DNA of 15,672 nucleotides from DATKLX01 sp035542155 (lineage in GTDB: Bacteria; Chloroflexota; Anaerolineae; Anaerolineales; Anaerolineaceae): contig DATKLX010000154.1 of NCBI GenBank assembly GCA_035542155.1, positions 1-15,672 on the forward strand. Direction: 5' to 3'. The translations under genes and the position numbers were made by a program. Under the pieces are notes generated by a model. It had not been told where the DNA came from. It searched no databases and worked only from the letters and a program-made list of their open reading frames with translations. Positions 7,477-15,672 of the stretch are shown here, piece after piece (the stretch's first letter is position 1; every line of letters starts with the position of its first letter).

Positions 7477-7503
7477 AAGCCTGTAGTCCGCTCTCTGTTC
7501 TCT
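7181..7503. repeat. 12-bp inverted repeat bracketing the four-helix-bundle remnant
   Basis: AGAGAACAGAGA (7181-7192) recurs inverted as TCTCTGTTCTCT (7492-7503), both followed outward or inward by related GCGG/CGGAGAG sequence. The pair encloses almost the whole pseudogene, and the left arm lies inside its 3' end. It could be the ends of a small inserted cassette or members of a GA-rich repeat family. Confidence 0.6.
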
Positions 7504-7509
7504 TTTTTT

Positions 7510-7557
7510 CGGTTCCCGAATCTCGGTTCTCGTTCTTTACGGTTCTCGGATCTCGTT
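7510..7557. repeat. Degenerate 14-16 bp tandem repeat downstream of pheS
   Basis: CGGTTCCCGAATCT (7510), CGGTTCTCGTTCTTTA (7524) and CGGTTCTCGGATCT (7540) are imperfect tandem copies ending a few bases before the pheS stop codon complement. On the transcribed strand they read as GAGAACCG-type repeats. No function is evident; it looks like the same GA-rich family as the flanking inverted repeat. Confidence 0.6.
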
Positions 7558-7560
7558 TTC

Positions 7561-8601
7561 TTAGAATTGCTCCAGGAATCTGAGATCATTCGCCCACAAA
7601 TAGCGGATATCCTCGATGCGGTAGCGTAGCATGGTCACCCGCTCGGGGCCCATGCCGAAGGCGAAGCCGGAGACCTTTTCGGGATCGTAACCGCCGTTGC
7701 GCAGCACGGTGGGATGGACCATCCCGCTGCCCAGGATCTCGAGCCATCCCGACCCCCCACACACGTTACAGCCCTTCCCGCCGCAGACGAAGCACTCCAC
7801 GTCCATCTCGGCGCTCGGCTCGGTGAAGGGAAAATGCGAGGCGCGGAAGCGGGTGCGCACGTTCTGGCCGAAAAAGCGCCGGGCGAAGTTGGTCAGCGTG
7901 CCTTTCAGGTCCCCGAAAGTGATGTGCTCGCCGACCGCCAGCCCTTCGACCTGGGTGAACTGGATGTCCTTGCGCGCGCTGATCTGCTCGTAGCGATAGC
8001 ACATCCCCGGCAGGATCACACGGATGGGCTCGGGGCAGAACTCGCGCATGGCGTGGATCTGCCCGGGCGAGGTGTGGGTGCGCAGCAGCACGCCCGGGGT
8101 GGTGGTGTGGAAAGTGTCCCACATATCCCGAGCCGGGTGGTGCTTGGGGATGTTGAGCAGCTCGAAGTTGTACTCGTCGGTCTCTACTTCGCGCGTGCGG
8201 TAGACCTGGAAGCCCATGTCGCCGAAGACGCGGTAGATCTGGCGCAGCGTGCGCGTGATCGGGTGCAGGCGGCCGAGAGGCGCCGGCCTGCCCGGCAGGG
8301 TCACGTCGAGGCGCTCGGACTGCAACGAGTGGGTCAGGGTCGCCTGGCGCAGAGACTCGGTTTTTTCATTGAACCTCGTTTCCAGGGCCACCTTGACCTG
8401 GTTGGCGCGCTGCCCCAGCGCCGGGCGGATCTCCTTGGGGAACTGGGGAAGCTGGCTGAAGACCTGCATCACCGCCGAGCTGCGCCCCAGGTGGGTTGTT
8501 TTCCACTGCGCCAGGGCGCCCTCATCATACACCGTTTCCAGAGCGGCCAGGGCTTTCTCTTCGATCGCGGACAGGTGCTCCAGTTCTGTTGATTCTTCCA
8601 T
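7561..8601 (-). CDS. pheS: Phenylalanine-tRNA ligase alpha subunit
   Basis: A 346-residue class II synthetase subunit that carries the phenylalanine and ATP site. After an N-terminal coiled-coil region (1-95, tRNA-contacting arm) come EVETDEYNFELLN (138-150), HPARDMWDTF (155-164), RTHTSPGQIHAM (174-185), the motif 2 region CYRYEQISARKDIQFTQVEG (201-220) and motif 3 SGFAFGMGPERVTMLRYRIEDIR (311-333). The insertion CFVCGGKGCNVCGGSGW (270-286) has four cysteines in a CxxC-CxxC layout and probably binds zinc; it is common in the family. The frame is open to a TTG at 8622, but I chose the ATG at 8601, with AAGGAG 11 nt upstream. It is the first gene after the T-box leader and pairs with pheT 420 bp downstream. 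Confidence 0.95.
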   Translation of the reverse strand: MEESTELEHLSAIEEKALAALETVYDEGALAQWKTTHLGRSSAVMQVFSQLPQFPKEIRPALGQRANQVKVALETRFNEKTESLRQATLTHSLQSERLDVTLPGRPAPLGRLHPITRTLRQIYRVFGDMGFQVYRTREVETDEYNFELLNIPKHHPARDMWDTFHTTTPGVLLRTHTSPGQIHAMREFCPEPIRVILPGMCYRYEQISARKDIQFTQVEGLAVGEHITFGDLKGTLTNFARRFFGQNVRTRFRASHFPFTEPSAEMDVECFVCGGKGCNVCGGSGWLEILGSGMVHPTVLRNGGYDPEKVSGFAFGMGPERVTMLRYRIEDIRYLWANDLRFLEQF

Positions 8602-8638
8602 GGCGTACACTGCTCCTTCCAATGACTGTTACTTCGTC

Positions 8639-8706
8639 GCTAAGTTGCTTAGTTGCTAAGTCAGGCAGGCTCCCACTCCCTTAGCAACCAATTTACTTAG
8701 CAACTG
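8639..8706. repeat. TTGCTAAG direct and inverted repeats between T-box and pheS
   Basis: AGTTGCTAAG at 8651-8660 is exactly inverted as CTTAGCAACT at 8696-8705. A further inverted copy, CTTAGCAACC, is at 8680-8689, and an overlapping direct partial copy (GCTAAGTTGCTTA) is at 8639-8651. The transcript could fold into a stem of about 10 bp after the T-box terminator and before the pheS ribosome site. There is no U-run, so it is not itself a terminator. Confidence 0.7.
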
Positions 8707-8717
8707 CCTTTAAAAGT

Positions 8718-8744
8718 AAAAACCCGTCCCGGCAAGGGACGGGG
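8718..8744 (-). terminator. Conditional terminator of the pheST T-box
   Basis: On the minus strand CCCGTCCC and GGGACGGG form a perfect 8-bp stem with a 5-nt loop, followed by five T. It competes with the antiterminator of the T-box and would stop transcription about 117 bp before pheS when tRNA-Phe is charged. Confidence 0.92.
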
Positions 8745-9050
8745 TCTGTTCCCGCGGTACCACCCTTGTTGGCTGCCGGTCCCTGGGGGAACCGCCCAGC
8801 CCACTCGTCACCAACAGCCTGATTGTTCAGACGATTGGCTTCCCGCTAACGCCGGGAGCGCGGCTCAGACTACAGGCGCCGGCAGGTCTCGCGAGGTGAG
8901 AATGGGCCGGCGCGTTCCCCTGAGCAGCTCCGGAGGGAACTTCAGCGGATTTCCGCCCGGCGCAGGTCTCAGTCATTGCCTGCGCCTCCCTGTTGGCCGA
9001 AAGGCCCGCCTACTTTCCTCCATCATCGCTGTTGGAAAGGCGTTTCAATT
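8718..9050 (-). promoter_or_regulatory. T-box riboswitch, tRNA-Phe responsive, upstream of pheST
   Basis: The minus strand carries the T-box consensus AAGGGTGGTACCGCGG (about 8767 to 8752). Its 5' AAGGG can pair with CCCTT at 8738-8734 to build the antiterminator, leaving the UGGU bulge that pairs with an ACCA tRNA end. Those same C residues belong to the terminator at 8718-8744, so the two folds exclude each other. Stem I begins near 9025: GGAGG (9021-9017) followed by AAAGTA faces GAAGTTC then CCTCC (8935-8931 side). This places UUC, a Phe codon at 8939-8937, in the specifier loop. Uncharged tRNA-Phe should therefore allow pheST transcription. Motif identity is clear; the exact specifier position is my manual fold. 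Confidence 0.93.
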
Positions 9051-9056
9051 GCCTGA

Positions 9057-9085
9057 ATTATGCGGATTTCCGGGGTTCTTGTCAA
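9057..9085 (-). promoter_or_regulatory. Promoter of the pheST T-box transcript
   Basis: Minus-strand TTGACA (9085-9080, perfect -35) and CATAAT (9062-9057) are 17 bp apart. Transcription would start near 9050, just ahead of T-box stem I. Confidence 0.8.
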
Positions 9086-9109
9086 GGGCTATAGGGATAT
9101 ATCTGATAG

Positions 9110-9121
9110 AGGGAAATCCCT
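9110..9121. promoter_or_regulatory. Candidate palindromic operator between divergent promoters
   Basis: AGGGAAATCCCT is a perfect palindrome (AGGGA-AA-TCCCT counted as half sites) lying between the two -35 boxes and 2 bp from the rho -35. A regulator binding here could affect either promoter. No regulator is encoded nearby, so this is speculative. Confidence 0.2.
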
Positions 9122-9123
9122 GC

Positions 9124-9152
9124 TTGCAGGAATAGAAGAGGCATGCTATAAT
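9124..9152 (+). promoter_or_regulatory. Promoter of rho
   Basis: TTGCAG (9124-9129) and a perfect TATAAT (9147-9152) are 17 bp apart. Transcription would start near 9159, giving a leader of about 235 nt before rho. The -35 boxes of this promoter and of pheST are back to back, about 40 bp apart. Confidence 0.75.
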
Positions 9153-9292
9153 AACGGCGCTTCAACGGACAGGCATGTCTTTCATTCCCAAGACGTTTCC
9201 TCTAACTTTTAAAACCAAACCAGATCCTGTTCAAACCAGAGGAAGCGATTTCTCTCCCGGGATGTCACCTTTCAATCGATAACAAACAACCA

Positions 9293-9347
9293 ATGTGTTG
9301 GGGAAGTACCCTGCGATTCGCAGGTTAGGGGTGGCACACATTTTTTT
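9293..9347 (+). promoter_or_regulatory. Hairpin with T-tract in the rho leader (possible attenuator)
   Basis: CCTGCG-ATT-CGCAGG (9310-9324) is a perfect 6-bp hairpin. It is enclosed by ATGTGT (9293-9298) pairing with ACACAT (9336-9341), which continues straight into a run of seven T (9341-9347). This resembles an intrinsic terminator 46 bp before the rho start codon. No competing antiterminator was identified by eye. The rest of the 9159-9393 leader is pyrimidine- and A-rich, with no recognised riboswitch. Confidence 0.45.
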
Positions 9348-9393
9348 ATTTCATCGTGCAAACGACTATTCAATAAGTTGAGATTCCAATCCC

Positions 9394-10668
9394 ATGAAAA
9401 TACTTGAACTTGAAAACGCGCCCCTGGCCTCGCTTCGGCAAATGGCCAGAGATTTGAACGTACAGAACGCAATGCGTTTGAAAAAAGAAAACCTGATCCT
9501 CAAGATTCGCCAGGTTGAGGCGGAGCGTGAGGGCCTGGAAGTGCGCGGAGGCATCCTCGAAATCATGAGCGAGGGCGTCGGCTTCCTGCGCACAAATTAC
9601 CAGGTGGGCCAGGAGGACGTCTACGTGTCCCAGGCCCAGTTGCGCCGCTACGAGCTGCGCTCAGGCGACCTGGTCATCGGCCACGTCCGCCCGCCGCGTG
9701 AATCCGAGAAACACTACGGCCTGCTCAAGGTCGAATCGGTCAACGGCATTGCCCCCGAGGAGGCGCGCAATCGCCCCACCTTTGAGAGCCTGACGCCCAT
9801 CTTCCCCGAGAAGCGCTTCGACCTCGAAGTTGACCGCACCATCCTCTCCACTCGCCTGATCAACCTGATCGCCCCCGTCGGCCGCGGTCAGCGCGGGATG
9901 GTCGTCTCCCCCCCAAAAGCCGGGAAAACCACCATCCTCAAGCAGATTGCCAACTCCATCTCCACCAAGTACCCCGACGTGCACCTGATCATGGCCCTGA
10001 TCGGCGAGCGCCCGGAAGAGGTCACCGATATGGACCGCTCGGTCGACGCCGAAGTGGTCGCCTCGACCTTCGATGAGCCGGTCTCCTCGCATGTCCGCAC
10101 CGCCGAGATCGCCCTCGACCGTGCCAAGCGCCTGGTCGAGATCGGGCGCGACGTGGTCATCCTGATGGACTCGCTCACCCGCCTGGCCCGCGCCTACAAC
10201 CTGGTGGTCAACCCCTCCGGCCGCACGCTCTCGGGCGGTATGGATCCCTCCGCGCTGTACCCGCCCAAGCGCTTCTTTGGCGCAGCGCGCAACCTCGAAG
10301 AGGGGGGGTCGCTGACCATCATCGCCACTGCCCTGATCGACACCGGCTCCCGCCTGGACGACGTGGTCTACGAAGAGTTCAAAGGCACCGGCAACATGGA
10401 GCTGCACCTCTCCCGCCGCCTGCAGGAACGCCGCACCTTTCCCGCCATCGACATCGAGCGCTCCTCCACCCGCCGTGAAGAGCTGCTCCTCGGCCCCGAC
10501 CAGCTCCAGCGCGTCTGGCTCATGCGCCGCATGTACCTGCAGATGATCGGCCAGCCTCCGCAGGGCGCCGGCCTGGATCCCGCCGTTGCGACCGAAGCGA
10601 TTCTGCAGCGGATCAGCAAAACCAAGTCCAACCAGGAATTTCTGGAAAGCCTTGCCGAGGATTCGTGA
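9394..10668 (+). CDS. rho: Transcription termination factor Rho
   Basis: A 424-residue hexameric RNA helicase that ends transcripts. It has a compact N-terminal helical domain (1-48), the cold-shock-like primary RNA site (50-118, with GILEIMSEGVGFLR and DVYVS), and the RecA-like motor. Walker A is SPPKAGKTT (172-180). The catalytic glutamate region is GERPEEVTDM (204-213). Walker B is DVVILMDS (253-260). The Q-loop lies around 271-292 and the R-loop spans TGSRLDDVVYEEFKGTG (317-333). Length is close to E. coli Rho (419), with no large disordered insertion between the N-terminal and RNA domains of the kind seen in Actinobacteria and some others. The ribosome site is weak (GTTGAG about 12 nt upstream). 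It is first in a rho-peptidase-birA unit, and its stop codon overlaps the next start codon. Confidence 0.97.
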   Translation: MKILELENAPLASLRQMARDLNVQNAMRLKKENLILKIRQVEAEREGLEVRGGILEIMSEGVGFLRTNYQVGQEDVYVSQAQLRRYELRSGDLVIGHVRPPRESEKHYGLLKVESVNGIAPEEARNRPTFESLTPIFPEKRFDLEVDRTILSTRLINLIAPVGRGQRGMVVSPPKAGKTTILKQIANSISTKYPDVHLIMALIGERPEEVTDMDRSVDAEVVASTFDEPVSSHVRTAEIALDRAKRLVEIGRDVVILMDSLTRLARAYNLVVNPSGRTLSGGMDPSALYPPKRFFGAARNLEEGGSLTIIATALIDTGSRLDDVVYEEFKGTGNMELHLSRRLQERRTFPAIDIERSSTRREELLLGPDQLQRVWLMRRMYLQMIGQPPQGAGLDPAVATEAILQRISKTKSNQEFLESLAEDS

Positions 10669-11789
10669 GATCAAAGCCACCCCTCCAGGAGAAGACCGCT
10701 AAACCGGCTTCTCTCCTGGACAGTATCCTGCCGAAAATCTCCTGGGGGGTTGCTGGAGCGATGGTCGTCCTGATGCTGTTCGTGGCTATCGAGCAGCCGT
10801 CCGCGGTGTTCTCCTTCCCCGGTGATCAAAAAAACCAGGCCGCCCCTTTTACGCCGACGCTGTCCGCCTCGGACCCGGCGGCCATCAACCTGGACCAGCT
10901 CCCCGAGTTCGCCTTCCAGCCGTTGGGCTTCAGCGGCCTCAAGCGCGAAATCAACGTGCATACCTCAATCCCCGATCGCCCCCGTGAAGACGTCCAGGTG
11001 TATACCGTCGCCGCGGGGGATTCCCTGTTCGCCATCGCCAAGGATTACAACATCAAGCCCGAGACGATCCTATGGGCCAACTACGACGTCCTGCGCGATA
11101 ACCCCGACACGCTCTCGATCGGGATGCGGCTGCAGATCCCGCCCACCAATGGGATTCTGTACAGGTGGAAGGAAGGCGACAGGCTCGAAGAGATCGCCGC
11201 CAAGTTCAAAGCCAGCGTCGCCGAGATCCTCGGCTGGCCGGGCAACCGGCTGGATATGGCCAACCCGGTCATCCCCAAAGACACGCTGGTGATGATCCCC
11301 AACGGCTCGCGCGAGTTCGTCACCTGGTTCGTCCCGACCATTCCGCGCGGCAAAGCCGGGGTCAACAAAAATATCGCCGGCCCGGGCTCCTGCGACACCG
11401 GCCAGGGCGGCCTGATCGGCAGCGGGAACTTCCGCTGGCCTACCAATGGCTCGCACGTCCTTTCCGGCAACGATTATTGGTCCGGCCACCTGGGCATCGA
11501 CATCGCCGCGGACCTGGGGACGCCGATCCTTGCCTCCGACAGTGGGGTGATCGTTTACGCCGGGGCGATCTCCGGCGGTTACGGCAACATGGTCATGATC
11601 GATCACGGCAACGGCTGGCAGACCCTCTATGCCCATCTCAGCCGGATCGCCGCGTACTGCGGGGGCAGCGTTGCCCAGGGCAACGTGATCGGCTACGCGG
11701 GCAGCACCGGCAACTCCACCGGCCCGCACCTGCACTTCGAGGTCCGCTACATGGGCGGCTTCGTCAATCCATGGTCGGTGGTCCACTGA
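10665..11789 (+). CDS. Membrane-anchored LysM-M23 peptidoglycan endopeptidase
   Basis: A 374-residue envelope protein likely to cleave peptide cross-links of peptidoglycan outside the membrane. A basic N-terminus is followed by one hydrophobic segment at 26-48, best read as a signal anchor, then a proline/serine linker. One clear LysM domain (111-159, YTVAAGDSLFAIA) and a second, weaker one (165-212, YRWKEGDRLEEIA) should bind glycan. The M23/LytM domain (about 255-370) has all expected zinc and catalytic residues: H275 and D279 in HLGID, H324 in YAHL, H355 and H357 in HLHFE. C243 and C332 are the only cysteines and could form a disulfide. The start is a GTG overlapping the rho stop in GTGA, so translation is probably coupled to rho. 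birA follows after 25 nt. Confidence 0.93.
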   Translation: MRSKPPLQEKTAKPASLLDSILPKISWGVAGAMVVLMLFVAIEQPSAVFSFPGDQKNQAAPFTPTLSASDPAAINLDQLPEFAFQPLGFSGLKREINVHTSIPDRPREDVQVYTVAAGDSLFAIAKDYNIKPETILWANYDVLRDNPDTLSIGMRLQIPPTNGILYRWKEGDRLEEIAAKFKASVAEILGWPGNRLDMANPVIPKDTLVMIPNGSREFVTWFVPTIPRGKAGVNKNIAGPGSCDTGQGGLIGSGNFRWPTNGSHVLSGNDYWSGHLGIDIAADLGTPILASDSGVIVYAGAISGGYGNMVMIDHGNGWQTLYAHLSRIAAYCGGSVAQGNVIGYAGSTGNSTGPHLHFEVRYMGGFVNPWSVVH

Positions 11790-11814
11790 GCCTGGGTCAG
11801 GCAAACCCGGCGAG

Positions 11815-12594
11815 ATGAGCGATCCCACGCCTCAAATCTGGCAGTCCCTGGCGCACCTCTCCATCGCGGAGCTGCGCTACCTCCCCGAGACCGGCTCGAC
11901 CAACGCCGATGCGCTGGCCTGGGCCGCCCAGGGAGCGCCCGATTTTTCCCTAGTCATCGCCGACAAGCAAACCGCCGGGCGCGGCCGGCTGGGCCGCGGC
12001 TGGATCACCTTCCCTGGCGCGGCGCTGGCCTTCAGCCTGATCCTCCGCGACATTCCCAACCTGGAGACCATCCCCTATTACTCCCCCTGGGGAGCCCTGG
12101 CCGTCTGCGAGGCGCTAGAGGCGCTCGGGCTTCAGCCCGAGATCAAGTGGCCCAACGACGTGCTCCTGGAGCGGCGCAAGGTCGCCGGCCTGCTCCTGGA
12201 AAGTAGCTGGCAGCGCGAGCAGATCGAGGCGGCCGTGGTGGGGATCGGCGTTAATATTGCACCCTCTGCGGTGCCGCCCGCCGCGGAGCTGCGCTTCCCG
12301 GCGGACAGCGTCGAAGGGATCCTCGGCCAGCCGGTCGACCGCTGGTCCCTGTTGGGCGCGATCCTGGGCAGCATGGCCGCCTGGCGCGAAAAACTGGCGG
12401 CGCCTGATTTCCTCGCCGCCTGGGAGCGCCGCCTGGCATTCCGCGGCGAGTGGGTCCTGGTCGGCGACGGCCTTTCCCCAACCCGCCTGGGCCGCGTCGA
12501 GGGCCTGGCCCCCGGCGGCCAGCTCCGCCTCACCGCTGAAGACGGCTTACCGTTCTCTATCTCCGTTGGCGAAATCAGCCTGAGGCCAGCGTAA
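11815..12594 (+). CDS. birA: Biotin-[acetyl-CoA-carboxylase] ligase, class I
   Basis: A 259-residue enzyme that makes biotinyl-5'-AMP and attaches biotin to carrier proteins such as AccB. Visible are ETGSTN (25-30), the biotinoyl-AMP loop GRGRLGRGW (55-63), KWPNDVLL (111-118) with catalytic K111, KVAGLLLES (122-130) and GIGVNI (143-148), then an SH3-like C-terminal domain (about 212-259). There is no N-terminal winged helix, so unlike E. coli BirA it should not repress biotin genes (class I). No strong Shine-Dalgarno sequence precedes the ATG, and no other in-frame start lies in the 25-nt gap, so translation may depend on coupling to the upstream peptidase gene. Otherwise typical. Confidence 0.95.
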   Translation: MSDPTPQIWQSLAHLSIAELRYLPETGSTNADALAWAAQGAPDFSLVIADKQTAGRGRLGRGWITFPGAALAFSLILRDIPNLETIPYYSPWGALAVCEALEALGLQPEIKWPNDVLLERRKVAGLLLESSWQREQIEAAVVGIGVNIAPSAVPPAAELRFPADSVEGILGQPVDRWSLLGAILGSMAAWREKLAAPDFLAAWERRLAFRGEWVLVGDGLSPTRLGRVEGLAPGGQLRLTAEDGLPFSISVGEISLRPA

Positions 12595-12631
12595 TAAGAA
12601 TAACCACAGAGCGCACAGCCTGCCCTGCCTG

Positions 12632-12669
12632 CACCTGTGGTGCGGCACAGGTGTGGTGCGGCACAGGTG
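12632..12669. repeat. Tandem 16-bp repeat with palindromic arms
   Basis: TGTGGTGCGGCACAGG occurs twice head to tail (12636-12651 and 12652-12667). CACCTGTG (12632-12639) is the exact inverse of CACAGGTG, which is present at 12646-12653 and again at 12662-12669, so the left arm can pair with either right arm. A further hairpin TAGTCC-AGGG-GGACTA follows at 12676-12691. All lie in the 199-bp spacer after birA; none is followed directly by a T-run. Confidence 0.75.
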
Positions 12670-12742
12670 GACGCATAGTCCAGGGGGACTAGGGTGGTAA
12701 AAACAATTTTGAGAAGTAAAAACACGGTAAACAAAAATAATT

Positions 12743-12790
12743 TATAATGGGCTTATCAGGAATCCAGGCTTTAAATCCAGGGAGGTAATC
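12743..12790 (+). promoter_or_regulatory. -10 box and strong ribosome site for the small membrane gene
   Basis: A perfect TATAAT at 12743-12748 lacks a recognisable -35 box. GGGAGGT follows at 12780-12786, ending 7 nt before the ATG, a near-ideal Shine-Dalgarno sequence. Together they suggest the small gene has its own promoter apart from the birA unit. Confidence 0.4.
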
Positions 12791-12793
12791 ATC

Positions 12794-13027
12794 ATGTTTG
12801 ATAATCTACGCGAAGACGCCAGCTCCTCACCATTTTTTCAGGACGATGAACCCCCTGAAGGAGAAAAGAAAGGCGGCATCCGCCGCAGGCTCGGCGGTGG
12901 TGGTGGGCCCTTCCTGGGCATGACCGCCCAGCAGCGCCTGGTGATCGCCGTTTTATTGTTTATGATGGTGTGCCTGCTGGGTAGCCTCTGCCTGCTGGTG
13001 ACCGATAAGATCACTCTGCCCTTTTAA
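12794..13027 (+). CDS. Small single-pass membrane protein, unknown function
   Basis: A 77-residue protein I cannot assign to a family. It has an acidic, serine-rich N-terminal part (1-26), a basic patch KKGGIRRR (25-32), a run of five glycines (34-38), then one strongly hydrophobic helix from about 49 to 69 (VIAVLLFMMVCLLGSLCLLV) and a short tail. The basic patch before the helix suggests a cytosolic N-terminus and a very short exterior tail, by the positive-inside rule. It is supported as a real gene by an excellent ribosome site (GGGAGGT), a TATAAT box 46 bp upstream, normal codon use and a perfect stem-loop terminator 17 bp after the stop. It converges on gyrA. The function cannot be inferred from position alone. 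Confidence 0.75.
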   Translation: MFDNLREDASSSPFFQDDEPPEGEKKGGIRRRLGGGGGPFLGMTAQQRLVIAVLLFMMVCLLGSLCLLVTDKITLPF

Positions 13028-13043
13028 GCTCCTATCACAATAA

Positions 13044-13084
13044 GAAGAAGGGTTTGGGACTTTTTGCGTCCCAAACCCTTCTTC
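13044..13084. terminator. Bidirectional terminator between the small gene and gyrA
   Basis: GAAGAAGGGTTTGGGAC and its exact complement form a 17-bp stem with a 7-nt loop (TTTTTGC). The stem is purine-rich on one side, so each transcript ends in a mixed C/T tract (CTTCTTC) and not a pure T-run. It ends 1 bp from the gyrA stop codon (13086-13088) and serves both convergent genes. Confidence 0.85.
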
Positions 13085-13085
13085 T

Positions 13086-15635
<2,550 letters not shown>

Positions 15636-15672
15636 ATCTGATCATTCCCTGAATAGAGTCAAACCTTACTAT
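15636..15672 (-). promoter_or_regulatory. Partial gyrA upstream region
   Basis: Thirty-seven bases remain before the window ends. They hold a weak AGGGAA ribosome site and a TTGACT that could be a -35 box, but a -10 at the right distance would fall at or inside the start of gyrA, so I do not call a promoter. Confidence 0.3.

Noticed and set aside
7741..7800. Zinc-ribbon fusion in PheS
   Set aside because: The four-cysteine insertion CFVCGGKGCNVC is a common part of many bacterial PheS proteins, not a new fusion.
8639..8706. Possible CRISPR array
   Set aside because: Repeats are only about 10 bp, in both orientations, with spacers of irregular length; no cas genes nearby.
8239..8900. tRNA-like GC-rich hairpins in the T-box leader
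   Set aside because: No acceptor stem, anticodon and T-loop consensus in order; the hairpins are explained by the T-box structure.
11815..12594. Bifunctional BirA repressor
   Set aside because: The protein starts directly with the ligase domain; there is no room for a winged-helix DNA-binding domain.

Overview
The window is a stretch of chromosome from a GC-rich bacterium, most likely a member of the Chloroflexota (Anaerolineae-like). That placement is an inference from three things: the style of the protein sequences, a T-box-controlled pheST operon, and short intergenic repeats with a four-helix-bundle (S23/IVP) gene remnant. No rRNA gene or other phylogenetic marker confirms it. Ten intact or essentially intact protein genes, one pseudogene, one T-box riboswitch and several promoters, terminators and small repeats are supported. 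No phage, CRISPR array, intact insertion sequence or tRNA was found.

Left part (1-3,837): after an unassigned edge segment comes a good sigma-70-type promoter, then a two-gene plus-strand unit of a lysine 2,3-aminomutase (kamA/ablA type) and an aldo/keto reductase, 2 nt apart. Convergent to it is an EamA/DMT-family permease on the minus strand. The gap between them holds an inverted-repeat element.

Middle (3,838-9,120, minus strand): a divergent-promoter region near 9.06-9.15 kb drives pheST leftward through a Phe-type T-box leader with the T-box motif, UGGU bulge, competing terminator and a candidate UUC specifier. PheS and PheT are separated by about 420 bp holding a four-helix-bundle protein gene with an internal deletion, bracketed by a 12-bp inverted repeat. 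PheT ends at its own terminator and is followed by a lone cheW with a second terminator.

Right part (9,124-15,672): the other arm of the divergent promoter drives rho, whose leader of about 235 nt contains a hairpin followed by seven T. Rho overlaps by 4 nt a membrane-anchored LysM/M23 peptidase gene, which is followed by birA without a DNA-binding domain. A repeat-bearing spacer leads to a small single-pass membrane protein gene. It converges on gyrA across a perfect 17-bp stem terminator. GyrA carries Met at the position equivalent to E. coli Ser83.

Most of the window is housekeeping: phenylalanine charging, transcription termination, biotinylation, DNA topology. The points worth a second look are the broken gene inside pheST, the possible attenuator ahead of rho, the quinolone-region substitution in GyrA, the repeat between the T-box and pheS, and the rho-peptidase coupling. 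I found no convincing undescribed defence or mobile system.
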